This document shows positions 14,415 to 23,507 of a stretch of 25,195 nucleotides of DNA, piece after piece. The notes below the pieces were generated by a model, which made no database searches, had not been told where the DNA came from, and saw only the letters and a list, made by a program, of their open reading frames with translations. The stretch is from Bacillota bacterium (lineage in GTDB: Bacteria > Bacillota > Clostridia > Tissierellales > Sedimentibacteraceae): assembly GCA_023416855.1 (NCBI GenBank), contig JAEZGU010000160.1, positions 1 to 25,195 on the forward strand. The letters run 5' to 3'. The stretch's first letter is position 1; each line of letters begins with the position of its first letter. The position numbers were made by a program, and so were the translations under genes.

Positions 14415-14942
14415 TTATTTTCTATTTCTTATTCTCATAACAGTATAATTATTTCTAATACTTTTTTCAATTAAACACCTGTTTTCTTCAAGTATACCTT
14501 TAAGCGCCATCATTATTAATAAAAAATATAGATAATTCTTATATATATAAATAATTACCATAAAACAAACAATAAAAAACGTATTAGTCATTATCATATA
14601 ACGACATACCGAATTTAGATCCAAGAATATTTCTAAAATTGATTTACATATATTACCTCCATCAAGCGGAACAATGGGAATCATATTCACTATACAGAGA
14701 AAAATATTTGCATTTGCAAAGCTTTCATAAAGCGTATCTACAAATATAAAGTATAAGCATAAATTAATAAATGGCCCCGCTAAGAACAATATAATTTTTT
14801 TTGCAAATAGCAAATTTTCCGTGTCAGCATTTAAATTAAATCCAAATATAGTTATTTTAACTTTATGAAACTTAATTTTTAACAATACAGCAGAAAGCAT
14901 ATGTGCTGTTTCGTGTACTGCTAAAGCTATTAACAGGTGCAT
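14415..14942 (-). CDS. SpoIVFB-like M50 intramembrane metalloprotease, short form
   Basis: A 175-residue membrane protein with the site-2-protease zinc motif HETAH at residues 10–14 and the second motif NMIPIVPLDGG near residues 86–96 (Asp ligand in LDGG), with the FLAGPFINL helix between. In Bacillus the counterpart cleaves pro-sigma-K during sporulation. Position right after a SpoIVFA-like gene in an mre–min block supports SpoIVFB identity. The protein starts immediately before HExxH, with an in-frame stop directly upstream, so the usual first transmembrane helix is missing; the C-terminal CBS-like part of Bacillus SpoIVFB is missing as well. The SD is weak (GATGGATAA); coupling with the preceding gene, seven bases away, is likely. 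Active-site residues are intact. Confidence 0.75.
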   Translation of the reverse strand: MHLLIALAVHETAHMLSAVLLKIKFHKVKITIFGFNLNADTENLLFAKKIILFLAGPFINLCLYFIFVDTLYESFANANIFLCIVNMIPIVPLDGGNICKSILEIFLDLNSVCRYMIMTNTFFIVCFMVIIYIYKNYLYFLLIMMALKGILEENRCLIEKSIRNNYTVMRIRNRK

Positions 14943-14949
14943 TTATCCA

Positions 14950-15579
14950 TCAGTTAATTTTAAATAATTTAGCAGGATTTAATGATTCGCCATCTTCCCA
15001 TACTTCAATATGAAGATTCATATTTTCTTCATTTAAAGCTCCTATAATATCACCTTTAGAAACTCTGTCGCCTTCCTTAACAAAGCTTTGATGAATTTGA
15101 CTATAAATAATTAATCTGTCCCCATCTTCAATAACAACATAATTTGATAATTTGTCATTATTACCTATCTGTGTTACTTTACCACTTGACATAGATCTTA
15201 TTGATTGAGTATTTGATATAATATCTAATCCATGATTATAAAACGAATTATCTTCTCCTTTTATCATTCCATAATTTTGATAAATTTTACCACTTACCGG
15301 TGCTACGTATTCGTTGTTGTCTTTTGACATAAACGGTATTTTTTCTTTAATCCCAATAAAAAATTCTCTAATAGCATTTCCTGTTTCTTTTGGATTAAAG
15401 CTTTCTGTCATTACTTCATTTGTAGCATTTAAAAATTGTTTAGATAAATCCGTATCTAATTGTTTAGTAAAAATAACAGCAGAAACTAATACAATGCTAA
15501 ATACTACCTGGATTGCTAATTTTCTATTCATGTTTTCTTTTCTGGTTATATTGATTTTTTTCCTTGTTAATTTATTCAT
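14950..15579 (-). CDS. SpoIVFA-like degenerate M23/LytM protein
   Basis: A 209-residue protein with an N-terminal basic segment, one transmembrane helix (~residues 22–37), a linker, and a LytM/M23 domain from ~residue 90. Zinc ligands of active LytM enzymes are altered: the HxGxD motif reads NHGLD (Asn115 in the His position) and HxH reads NLH (Asn188). The hydrolase is therefore probably inactive, as in Bacillus SpoIVFA, which instead anchors and restrains SpoIVFB. The downstream M50 gene fits. The frame extends to a GTG at 15588, but the purine-rich AAGGGG is better spaced for the ATG at 15579; this choice is moderate. No clear sigma-A promoter is seen in the gap after the MinD-like terminator. 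Confidence 0.7.
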   Translation of the reverse strand: MNKLTRKKINITRKENMNRKLAIQVVFSIVLVSAVIFTKQLDTDLSKQFLNATNEVMTESFNPKETGNAIREFFIGIKEKIPFMSKDNNEYVAPVSGKIYQNYGMIKGEDNSFYNHGLDIISNTQSIRSMSSGKVTQIGNNDKLSNYVVIEDGDRLIIYSQIHQSFVKEGDRVSKGDIIGALNEENMNLHIEVWEDGESLNPAKLFKIN

Positions 15580-15630
15580 CTCACCCACCCCTTCCCTATA
15601 TTTTATTAAAATGTTACAAGCTTTATTACT

Positions 15631-15664
15631 AAAATAATAAAATCCTTTGCTTATGCAAAGGATT
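15631..15664 (-). terminator. Terminator after the MinD-like gene
   Basis: A perfect 10-bp stem AATCCTTTGC/GCAAAGGATT (15641–15650 with 15655–15664), four-base loop, then TTATTATTTTA on the minus strand. It separates the ten-gene mre operon from the spoIVF-like pair. Confidence 0.7.
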
Positions 15665-15683
15665 CAAATTGTTTATCAACTGC

Positions 15684-16382
15684 CTATATATTTTTAATAA
15701 TATTATCTATTGCTTTGTTAAACGAATCATCCACAGTGTTAAAAAGAAAATCAATGTCTGCTTGGCTGTACTTATCACTATATTCAATTGTTGATTGAAT
15801 TGCTAAATCTGATAATTTTTTTATATCATTCAACTTCATCATAGTGCCTTTTGCAGCATTTCTTTTATTATATTGATTAATTATCACGTGAATATTGTTG
15901 AATTTATTTTTTTCAGCAATTAACTTGTCAGTATTTATTTCTTTTATACACGAGAAATCATTGTTATTAACAATTACTATATTATCTAATATACTAAAAT
16001 CTATATGGCTAAACTGTATTTTATCAATATCTAAAATAACTACTTCATAATGTTTCTTAGCATCATTTATAATATTATTAAAAGATTCTTTTTTTATTTT
16101 TCCAAGCTTATTATTAATTCTTGGACAAGGAAGAAGAGACAAACCTTCTTTAATTTCTATTACGGCTAAGTCAAGAGAACAGGTTAAATCAAGAACATCC
16201 TTTATATCATAAATTATATTTTCATTAACATTAAGGTATTCTGACATTTTCTTTTTTCCGGTTGAAAAATCCATCAACAAAACACTTTTGCCTATTTGAG
16301 AAAACTTAACCCCAGATTTTATACTAATAATAGTTTTTCCTATTGTCTCTTTCTGTGAAGAAACTGCAATAACCTTTCCCAT
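15684..16382 (-). CDS. MinD-like ParA/MinD-family protein, divergent
   Basis: A 232-residue protein in the chromosomal position of minD. The deviant Walker A is QKETIGKT, keeping both lysines (K11 and K16) at the MinD positions but with the glycines of KGGVGKT replaced by Glu-Thr. LLMDFSTG (~35–42) stands for LIDxDxG, YDIKDVLD for YDLVDV, and VVILDIDK for the IIDxPAG Walker B. MinD's C-terminal amphipathic membrane-targeting helix is not evident. The longest frame starts at 16412, but AGGAG seven bases before the ATG at 16382 decides the start. It lies 19 bases behind the PBP2 gene and ends at a terminator. No minC or minE is present. ATPase activity and division-site function are uncertain. 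Confidence 0.65.
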   Translation of the reverse strand: MGKVIAVSSQKETIGKTIISIKSGVKFSQIGKSVLLMDFSTGKKKMSEYLNVNENIIYDIKDVLDLTCSLDLAVIEIKEGLSLLPCPRINNKLGKIKKESFNNIINDAKKHYEVVILDIDKIQFSHIDFSILDNIVIVNNNDFSCIKEINTDKLIAEKNKFNNIHVIINQYNKRNAAKGTMMKLNDIKKLSDLAIQSTIEYSDKYSQADIDFLFNTVDDSFNKAIDNIIKNI

Positions 16383-16401
16383 AATCATTCTCCTACGGTT
16401 C

Positions 16402-19400
16402 TTATTGTTCATTCTTTAATTCAAGATACTCGCCAATTACTTCTCTTACTATAGGAATCGGATAACGTCCTGAACCACCCTCAAACAAAACACAAGCAAC
16501 TGCAATTTGAGGATCATCATAAGGTGCAAATGCTACATACCATGCAAAATCATCATATGATTTTCCTGTATCAGGATTTATTCCTTGATTTTGTGCAGTA
16601 CCAGTCTTGCTTCCAACCTGTACTGGGAATTTTTGATATGGTTTTGCACTGTCATCTAATGAAACCATACGCATTCCCTCTTTTATAATATTCAAATAAT
16701 TATAATCCTTAAGATTTATTCTCTCTGATGTCCTTTCAGGAACATAGTCAGTTTCTTTACCATCATAAGTTTTTATATCTTTAACAATGCTAACATTTCT
16801 TCTATAACCACCATTTGATAAAGTAGCGGTATAATTTGCCATTTGAAGTACTGTGTATGCATTGTTACCTTGACCGATACTGATGTTTAAGTTGTCGCCA
16901 ACATTCCATACTGCTTGATTTACGTAAGAGTATTTGATAATATCTACTAAAGGAACTTTGTAGTCATTAGTTTTATCAGGATTTAATCTTAAACTCTTTA
17001 ATCCCTCATAAACCTCACCTCTTGTCATAGGTTCATCTCTATTTATCCAGCTTACAATTTCTTCAACAATTTCATTTTTCATTCCTGTATCTATTGTATA
17101 ACCGTCCTCTAAGTACCTCTCAATATTTCCTTCCAAAAACATTCTTAAGTAAACTCTAATATTCATTTTTTTGCCTTCTATACTTGGAACACCACCTGAA
17201 GCCTCTTGAGGAATGTCTATTTCAATGCCTGTTTTAGAATCAAGTCCAAACTCTTTGGCCATGTCAATTATTTCATCCGCATTTACCTTGACAGTATGTC
17301 TTTGGTGGGTTGCTAAATTTTCACCTAAAACAGTAGTATAGTAATAGAAGTTACATGAATTCATGATTGCTTCATACATAGTCTGTTGTCCATGTGCACC
17401 GCCAAACATATTGTAAATCCAACAACTGAAGTTTCTATCTCCTACTTTCATTGTTCCGGCACAATAAACTCTTGTGTTTGGATTAACACCTTTTTCTAAC
17501 GCTGCCAAAGAAGTAATCATTTTAAAAGTTGAACCGGGTTGTATTTTAGTAAGCATTGCTATATTATATAAAGGTCTTGGAGCTAATGCACTTTTAGAAT
17601 CACTTAACAGACTATTCCAATCTTCGGAGGAAATTCCTGTTGAAAATAAGTTCAAATCATAATTTGGATAGTTTGCCATAGCCAAAACCTCACCAGTTTT
17701 TACATCTAATGCAACTAATGCGCCTGACTTGGCATTTTCATACTTATCCTTAAATATGAAATCCCCCCATTTGCTTTCAAATATGCCTCCAATTTGTATT
17801 TGTTCCAATCCTTTTTTTAAAGATTCTTCTGCTTTTCTTTGCAATCTTTCATCTATAGTTAGATACAAATCATCTCCCGGAACAGGTGCTTGGCTTGACA
17901 CTGATTTTATAGTTTTACCAACGTTGTTAACTTCAACAGTCTTTTTGCCCTTGTTTCCCCTTAAATAATCTTCAAACTTCTCTTCTAAACCGGTTTTTCC
18001 AATTATATCATCAGGACTGTATCCTTTTTCTACAACATATTCCTTTATTTCATATTCTTGAGCTATTTTTCCTAAGTAGCCCAATGCATGTGAAGCAACC
18101 TCATGATTAGGATAATATCTAAGCGGCTCTATTTCAACATTTATACCTAATAGTTCATGTGAGCGCTCTGAAATCATTGCTACTGACTTTTCAGATATTC
18201 CATAACATATATCAACAGGATGATATGAAAGATAGCTAATTTTATTATATCTCTCTCTAATAACCATCATATTTCTCATATCATAATCATTGATATCTTC
18301 TGATATGTTTAATGTTTCTCTCATGTTATTAAAAACTTCTTTAGCAGACAAATTTTTAATATCTTCTTCGTTTGGATCTATTTTAACATTTTTAACAATC
18401 CAATTTCTTTTATCCCTTGTAGGAGAATATTCCCACTCTGCTATTGAAATTGATGGATTCTCATGTTTTAACAATTCAACCTGAGCATAGTATTTTATTA
18501 CATCATCTGTTATCAAATTATACAGTATTTCATAATTTTTAAATGACAATTGTTTTACAAAATCATATGCATCAGTGTTGAGCTCCATATTATGTTGATT
18601 TAAATACTTTCGCTTCAAATCTTCATCTGTATACTCATAATATCCGGTTTCACCGTTCTCAACAAAATTAATCGGTAAGTCAGCATATATGTCCTTAAGC
18701 TTTTCAACAAGAATTGAGCCAGGCATTACCTTATTGTATTCAGATTGATAAACTGATAAAAGCAAATTATCCAAAGAATATTTCATTGTTAAAATAACGA
18801 AATCATCCTTTGCAGATGTGTTTTGTGTTATTTCTTGATGATTTACATTTAAACTTCTTTTTAAGTTCTTATAATACTCATCTTGAACAAATGCAAAATC
18901 GGTTAATTTTATATTGTCATCAAGTTTCTTTGATATAATAAAATCATATGAGAACCTTCTAACTTTTGAGTTAGAAAATAACAGCTTAAAATATTTACTG
19001 TTTTGATTTAGCATTTCAATAACAACAGTTTCGGCAGTTGCTTTCTCATTAATGTTGTTATTTAGTAACCAAATTGAAATTGGATCATCAACATTTATTT
19101 CACTGTCATCCTGTACAGTTTCGTTTTCTGCTTCTAAATCTTTGATTTCTCCATTTATATCTGAATATACAAACTGACCATTTATTAATTTAACCGGAAT
19201 ATCGGTATCTTTTAATAAAGTATCGAGCACTCTTTTTTTTATATCAAATTCTTCATTGTAAATAGTATCAGTATAATTTAGCCATTCATATATGTTTTCC
19301 TTTACAGTTTGAATAACTTTTTCCTCTGCTGTAATGTAAGTTATTAATTCAATGCCCTCTGATAAATTTCTTAAATCAGGCTCATTAATATATTCAAATG

Positions 19401-19752
19401 TATCAAGTTTTATTGGGAAATCATCAATAGGTCTTTCACTGTTCTCATCTAATATTTTAGTTAAAATATATGATACTTCATTAAAGTGTTCAGGCTCAAT
19501 TTCATCGGTATACATTTGTACTGTAAAGCTTGCTACGTTATCGGCTAACAAAACGCCGTTTCGGTCTAATATTTTACCTCTTGGAGCTTTTACGGGTATA
19601 TCCTTAATCTTTTTAATATCTGCTACTGCTCTATATTCTTCCCCTTCAACTATAGTTAAAACGGCCATTCTAAATCCTAAAACACATAGCATCAAAATTA
19701 TAACTAAATAAATGATATTAAACCTGTTACTAAAAAACTTTTTTAAATTCAA
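16402..19752 (-). CDS. mrdA: Giant class B penicillin-binding protein 2 (elongasome transpeptidase)
   Basis: 1116 residues, against about 630–700 for most PBP2 proteins. An N-terminal transmembrane helix (~13–32) and the dimerisation motif PRGKILDRNG (58–67) come first. An expanded region of about 400 residues follows, then the HALGYLGKI segment near residue 553. The transpeptidase motifs are STFK (S741, K744), SCN (S799) and KTG (K1049–G1051). The SxN-to-KTG distance is about 250 residues rather than roughly 160, so there is a second insertion (~860–950) within the catalytic domain. It cross-links peptidoglycan in cell elongation with MreBCD, which precede it. The start is a TTG at 19752 with GAGGTG upstream; no ATG lies before the membrane helix. 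Confidence 0.9.
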   Translation of the reverse strand: MNLKKFFSNRFNIIYLVIILMLCVLGFRMAVLTIVEGEEYRAVADIKKIKDIPVKAPRGKILDRNGVLLADNVASFTVQMYTDEIEPEHFNEVSYILTKILDENSERPIDDFPIKLDTFEYINEPDLRNLSEGIELITYITAEEKVIQTVKENIYEWLNYTDTIYNEEFDIKKRVLDTLLKDTDIPVKLINGQFVYSDINGEIKDLEAENETVQDDSEINVDDPISIWLLNNNINEKATAETVVIEMLNQNSKYFKLLFSNSKVRRFSYDFIISKKLDDNIKLTDFAFVQDEYYKNLKRSLNVNHQEITQNTSAKDDFVILTMKYSLDNLLLSVYQSEYNKVMPGSILVEKLKDIYADLPINFVENGETGYYEYTDEDLKRKYLNQHNMELNTDAYDFVKQLSFKNYEILYNLITDDVIKYYAQVELLKHENPSISIAEWEYSPTRDKRNWIVKNVKIDPNEEDIKNLSAKEVFNNMRETLNISEDINDYDMRNMMVIRERYNKISYLSYHPVDICYGISEKSVAMISERSHELLGINVEIEPLRYYPNHEVASHALGYLGKIAQEYEIKEYVVEKGYSPDDIIGKTGLEEKFEDYLRGNKGKKTVEVNNVGKTIKSVSSQAPVPGDDLYLTIDERLQRKAEESLKKGLEQIQIGGIFESKWGDFIFKDKYENAKSGALVALDVKTGEVLAMANYPNYDLNLFSTGISSEDWNSLLSDSKSALAPRPLYNIAMLTKIQPGSTFKMITSLAALEKGVNPNTRVYCAGTMKVGDRNFSCWIYNMFGGAHGQQTMYEAIMNSCNFYYYTTVLGENLATHQRHTVKVNADEIIDMAKEFGLDSKTGIEIDIPQEASGGVPSIEGKKMNIRVYLRMFLEGNIERYLEDGYTIDTGMKNEIVEEIVSWINRDEPMTRGEVYEGLKSLRLNPDKTNDYKVPLVDIIKYSYVNQAVWNVGDNLNISIGQGNNAYTVLQMANYTATLSNGGYRRNVSIVKDIKTYDGKETDYVPERTSERINLKDYNYLNIIKEGMRMVSLDDSAKPYQKFPVQVGSKTGTAQNQGINPDTGKSYDDFAWYVAFAPYDDPQIAVACVLFEGGSGRYPIPIVREVIGEYLELKNEQ

Positions 19753-19771
19753 AGAAACTCACCTCAAACAA

Positions 19772-20263
19772 TTATTTGACGTTTAATCTATCAAATAATA
19801 AATTTATAAATTTAAATACAACTATAACAAGCACCATATTTAACACTGTTTCAATCATTATATTGTGTATGATGTTTCCTGCATTACCAACATTGTATTT
19901 CAAAAAAAACAAAATTATATATAAGAAAAAATGCATAACAAATGTAGAAATTGCTGTAACAGTTGTATATGCAACATAATTTTCTCTTAACATATCCTCA
20001 CTATAGTTTCCTATAACAGCACCAATAATAAAATAAATAAGAGTGTAAATTCCAAAAACATTATAAATCATTGCATCATACATCATACCTGTAAATAAAC
20101 CGATTATTGCACCTATAATTCCATTTGACATCATAGCGAATACAACTAATACTGTTAATGAAAGATTAGGTATAGTATTAAATACAGCAAAAAAATTTAA
20201 AAATGAAGTTTGGATTATAAAACCTAAAATAATAATAGCAGCCATTAAAGTAAACTTTTTCAT
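19772..20263 (-). CDS. mreD: Rod-shape determining protein MreD
   Basis: A 163-residue hydrophobic protein with about five transmembrane helices, opening MKKFTLMAAIIILGFIIQTSFLNFF and containing the GIIGAIIGLFTGMMYDAMIYNVFGIYTL segment typical of MreD (PF04093). It is the membrane component of the elongasome linking MreC to PBP2 and RodA. It lies between mreC (17 bases) and the PBP2 gene (19 bases). SD AAGG is about ten bases before the ATG. The C-terminal FKFINLLFDRLNVK is basic and cytosolic. Confidence 0.9.
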   Translation of the reverse strand: MKKFTLMAAIIILGFIIQTSFLNFFAVFNTIPNLSLTVLVVFAMMSNGIIGAIIGLFTGMMYDAMIYNVFGIYTLIYFIIGAVIGNYSEDMLRENYVAYTTVTAISTFVMHFFLYIILFFLKYNVGNAGNIIHNIMIETVLNMVLVIVVFKFINLLFDRLNVK

Positions 20264-20280
20264 TTAATTACTACCTTTCA

Positions 20281-21117
20281 TCATCTGTCAACTTTTAAAA
20301 CGTATACTCTGTTTAACTTAGTAAATTCAACAGCAGGATTGATGACAATTCTTTGTGTTGAAGCGTCTGTTGTAGGAACTATTTCTGTAACCTTTCCAAT
20401 ATAAATATCTGGTATATAAATTTCTCCAATTCCTGAAGTAACCAAAAAATCATCTTCATTTACTTGTGCCTTACTGTTAAAAAAGTAGCCTGTAATTGTT
20501 CCTGTAACACTACCTTGTAATATTCCGCTTTCATCTGTGTTTATATCTCTAAAACTTATTTTACAGCTTTCATCCAATAAAGTTACTACTTTAGCCCAAT
20601 TTGATGACGTTTGAGTCACTACACCAACCAAGCCAATTTGAACTACTCCCATATCAGTTTCCACTGCATGTATAACAATATCATTTTTCTTTATACCGTC
20701 ATTTTCTCCCTTATCAATGGTTAATCTGCTGAACCAATTAGAGTCATCTAATGCAATCACTTGTCCAACTGCATATTCATACTTTAGATTCTTTTTCATT
20801 TCATATTCTGTTTCAAGAGAGTCTGATTTATTTACAATATTCTCTAATATTCTTACTGTTTCTTGAAGCTCATGCACTGTATCAGTAAGCATATTATTCT
20901 CTTCACGCATTCTAACAATATCTTGAACAGAATAAATGGAACTTATGATGGTATGTCCCGAATTAAATGTCAGTTTTTGAAACCCAGCAACTGCATTCCC
21001 AAAAAAACCTAAATTAACCTCTCCTCTACCTACAGAAGAGAGGCCAATTAAAATTATCAATATAAAAATTGTAAGTATAAATAATATTCTTTTATAATAC
21101 TTTCTTACAAAATTCAT
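20281..21117 (-). CDS. mreC: Rod-shape determining protein MreC
   Basis: A 278-residue bitopic protein: short cytosolic N-terminus, one transmembrane helix (~10–27), a coiled coil (~62–105, EENNMLTDTVHELQETVRILE), then the extracellular beta-barrel MreC domain with QVIALDDSNWFSRLTIDKGENDGIKKNDIV and GLVGVVTQTSSNWAKVVTLLD, the family blocks. It scaffolds peptidoglycan elongation enzymes outside the membrane. It follows mreB by 12 bases. The length is normal. Confidence 0.95.
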   Translation of the reverse strand: MNFVRKYYKRILFILTIFILIILIGLSSVGRGEVNLGFFGNAVAGFQKLTFNSGHTIISSIYSVQDIVRMREENNMLTDTVHELQETVRILENIVNKSDSLETEYEMKKNLKYEYAVGQVIALDDSNWFSRLTIDKGENDGIKKNDIVIHAVETDMGVVQIGLVGVVTQTSSNWAKVVTLLDESCKISFRDINTDESGILQGSVTGTITGYFFNSKAQVNEDDFLVTSGIGEIYIPDIYIGKVTEIVPTTDASTQRIVINPAVEFTKLNRVYVLKVDR

Positions 21118-21129
21118 CTTTTCACCACT

Positions 21130-22164
21130 TTATAGGGACTCACATATTTTGCCTGCTCCCAAAGCTACACTGTGTAAAGGATTATCAGCAATAAATACTT
21201 TGAGACCTGTTTCTTTTTCAATATAAATGTCTAAACCTTTTAATAATGCACCTCCACCAGTTAACACTATTCCATTAGAATATATATCTGATGAAAGTTC
21301 AGGAGGAGTCTTTTCCAAAACTCTTTTAATTGCATTTACTATATTGTTTACAGTTTCCATAATAGCTTCTCTAATTTCATCACTTGTAACAACCATGTTT
21401 AGCGGAAGACCTGAAACGATGTCTCTACCTCGTATCTCCATTTCAGTAACATAATCTTTCGTAGAGTTCTCTTCATCTTCCTCATTATTCTTACTGTAAT
21501 ATTTTTTGCTTGCATTTCCTAAAACCATTTTTACTTTTTCTGCAGTTATAAGACCAATTTCCATCTTATATTTTAGTTTTATATAATCTCTTATATTAAC
21601 ATCAATATCATCGCCTGCAATTCTTAATGAATCACTTACAACAATTCCACCTAAAGATATAACTGCTATTTCAGTAGTTCCGCCACCTATATCTATTATC
21701 ATATTTCCAACAGGCTGATCAACATTAAGTCCCGCTCCAATCGCCGCTGCCATTGGCTCTTCAACTAATTTAACCTTTTTTGCTCCTGCATCATATGCAA
21801 CTTCTTCAACTGCTCTTTTTTCTATAGATGTAACACCAACAGGCACACAAATAACAATATGTGATTTAACAAATCTCCTACTGCTCAATGCTTTGTCTAT
21901 AAAATATTTAACCATTGCTCTTGTAATATCAAAATTGGCAATTACACCGTTCTGTAATGGTCTTATTGCACTTATTGATTTAGGGGTTCTGTCAAGCATT
22001 GCTTTTGCCGGTTGCCCTACTGCGCACACCTCATTTGAATTTACATTTATTGCTGTAACAGAAGGCTCATTAACAATTATCCCTCTGTTTTTTACATATA
22101 CCAAAGTATTTGATGTTCCTAAATCTATGCCTATTTTTTGAGTAAATATACCAAATAATCCCAT
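21130..22164 (-). CDS. mreB: Rod-shape determining actin-like protein MreB
   Basis: A 344-residue bacterial actin. Phosphate-1 motif IGIDLGTSNTLVY (11–23), VCVPVGVTSIEKRAVEEVA, phosphate-2 motif IDIGGGTTEIAVISLGG, EMEIRGRDIVSGLP and the adenosine motif GIVLTGGGALLKGLD are all intact. The N-terminal MGLFG is a plausible short membrane anchor. A small acidic insertion (NNEEDEENSTKDY) precedes EIRGRD and is longer than in typical MreB. The longest frame starts at a TTG (22185), but AAAGGAAG before the ATG at 22164 and the family N-terminus decide the start. It lies 22 bases after radC. Confidence 0.95.
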   Translation of the reverse strand: MGLFGIFTQKIGIDLGTSNTLVYVKNRGIIVNEPSVTAINVNSNEVCAVGQPAKAMLDRTPKSISAIRPLQNGVIANFDITRAMVKYFIDKALSSRRFVKSHIVICVPVGVTSIEKRAVEEVAYDAGAKKVKLVEEPMAAAIGAGLNVDQPVGNMIIDIGGGTTEIAVISLGGIVVSDSLRIAGDDIDVNIRDYIKLKYKMEIGLITAEKVKMVLGNASKKYYSKNNEEDEENSTKDYVTEMEIRGRDIVSGLPLNMVVTSDEIREAIMETVNNIVNAIKRVLEKTPPELSSDIYSNGIVLTGGGALLKGLDIYIEKETGLKVFIADNPLHSVALGAGKICESL

Positions 22165-22186
22165 ATTGCTTCCTTTCGTTGTCAAT

Positions 22187-22876
22187 TTAAATTAAACCTT
22201 CTTCTTTAAAGCTGTAAAACACGCCATCACCAATTATTATGTGGTCTAAAACCTTTATTCCTAAAATTTTACCACATTCATCAAGTCTATTCGTTAAAAC
22301 TATATCCTCATGACTTGGATCTGATTCTCCACTTGGATGATTATGTACTAATATGATAGAAGAGGCAGAGTTTACCACTGCTTCTGAAAAAACTTCTCTT
22401 GGGTGAACAATTGATGAGTTTAAGCTCCCCACGGAAATTTCAGAAATCTTTTTTATATTATTTTTTGTATCCAATAATATTATTTTAAAATATTCTTTTT
22501 TATAATACCTCATTTCTTCCATCATAACAAGAGCTGCATCCGCAGGAGAGGTAATTTTTATTCTTTCAATTTTTAAAGTGCTTATCCTTTTGCTTAACTC
22601 TGATAAAGCCATAAGCTGAGCTGCTTTTGCGTTATTTATTCCTTTAAAAGATTTAAACTTTTCTATAGTTCCCTCAGCTATATTTTTAAGTCCTTTGTTA
22701 TCCTCAGACAATATTTTCTGAGATAATTTTAAAACATTCTCTTCTTTGCTACCTGTCCTTAATATTACCGCTAAGAGTTCTGAATTAGACAAATTATTAG
22801 CTCCATATTTTAATAATTTTTCCTGTGGCCTATCATCCACAGGTATTGATTTTATGGTATAATTATTATTGTCCAT
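22187..22876 (-). CDS. radC: RadC family JAB1/MPN-type protein
   Basis: A 229-residue protein with an N-terminal UPF0758 helix-hairpin-helix-like part (FKGINNAKAAQLMALSEL) and a C-terminal JAB/MPN zinc domain with the motif VHNHPSGESDPSHED. The DNA-repair role once ascribed to RadC is doubtful; the molecular function is unknown. Its place between maf and mreB is conserved in Firmicutes. The frame extends to a TTG at 22888, but GGAGG precedes the ATG at 22876, so that is chosen. Confidence 0.92.
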   Translation of the reverse strand: MDNNNYTIKSIPVDDRPQEKLLKYGANNLSNSELLAVILRTGSKEENVLKLSQKILSEDNKGLKNIAEGTIEKFKSFKGINNAKAAQLMALSELSKRISTLKIERIKITSPADAALVMMEEMRYYKKEYFKIILLDTKNNIKKISEISVGSLNSSIVHPREVFSEAVVNSASSIILVHNHPSGESDPSHEDIVLTNRLDECGKILGIKVLDHIIIGDGVFYSFKEEGLI

Positions 22877-22919
22877 TTTAACCTCCAATATGCAATACTA
22901 AAGCTCAAAGTGCTTTTAT

Positions 22920-23498
22920 TTAAAGCAATTTATGAGAAAAATGTTTTGTCAATAAATTATTTAATTTTGTCAATGGTAATCCCTTTACGTTATTATAGCA
23001 ACCCTCAATCCCTTTTACTAAGAGTTCCCCATATCCCTGTATGCCATAACTACCTGCTTTATCTGCGTATTCGCCTGTTTTTAAATAACTTCTAATTAAA
23101 TCTTCACTAAGCTCATTGAATTCAACAGATGTTTCTTCATAATCTACTACCTTTTTTAAGCTTATACTATCTATTATGCATATTCCAGTATAAACTTTAT
23201 GGGTTTTTCCGGAAAGGGATTTTAGCATTTCATAAGCTTCCTGTTCATTTTCCGGTTTTCCCAATATTTTATCTAAATATACATCTGTATCTGCAGCAAT
23301 AATTATTCCTTTTTCAGTGCAGTTTTCAAATGCATATAAAGCCTTCTCAAAAGCTATTTTCATTACCGATGTTTGTGGATTATCATTATCATCTACTTTT
23401 TCTTCAGTATCAGGAGAATAAATAATTAAATTATTACAATATCTCCTGAGCATTTCTATACGTCTTGGTGATTTTGATGCTAAAATTATATTTATCAT
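22920..23498 (-). CDS. maf: Maf-like nucleotide pyrophosphatase
   Basis: A 192-residue Maf/YhdE family protein that hydrolyses non-canonical nucleoside triphosphates (dTTP/UTP or modified pyrimidines) to monophosphates. N-terminal LASKSPRRIEMLRR gives the S-x-R-R substrate motif; AADTDVYLDKILGKPENEQEAYEMLKSLSGKTHKVYTGICI is the central conserved block, with Asp in DTDVY as the expected base; KAGSYGIQGYGELLVKGIEGCYNNVKGLPL is the C-terminal signature. AAGGAAG precedes the ATG. It is followed 43 bases later by radC in the conserved maf–radC–mreB order. Confidence 0.95.
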   Translation of the reverse strand: MINIILASKSPRRIEMLRRYCNNLIIYSPDTEEKVDDNDNPQTSVMKIAFEKALYAFENCTEKGIIIAADTDVYLDKILGKPENEQEAYEMLKSLSGKTHKVYTGICIIDSISLKKVVDYEETSVEFNELSEDLIRSYLKTGEYADKAGSYGIQGYGELLVKGIEGCYNNVKGLPLTKLNNLLTKHFSHKLL

Positions 23499-23507
23499 AA
23501 TACTTCC

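Noticed and set aside
14942..14960. Frameshift explaining the missing SpoIVFB N-terminus
   Set aside because: Upstream bases encode the well-conserved end of the SpoIVFA-like LytM domain, leaving no room for a lost helix in another frame.
15590..15640. Sigma-E-type or sigma-A promoter for the spoIVF-like pair
   Set aside because: Several AT-rich near-matches exist, but none has both boxes at a proper distance.
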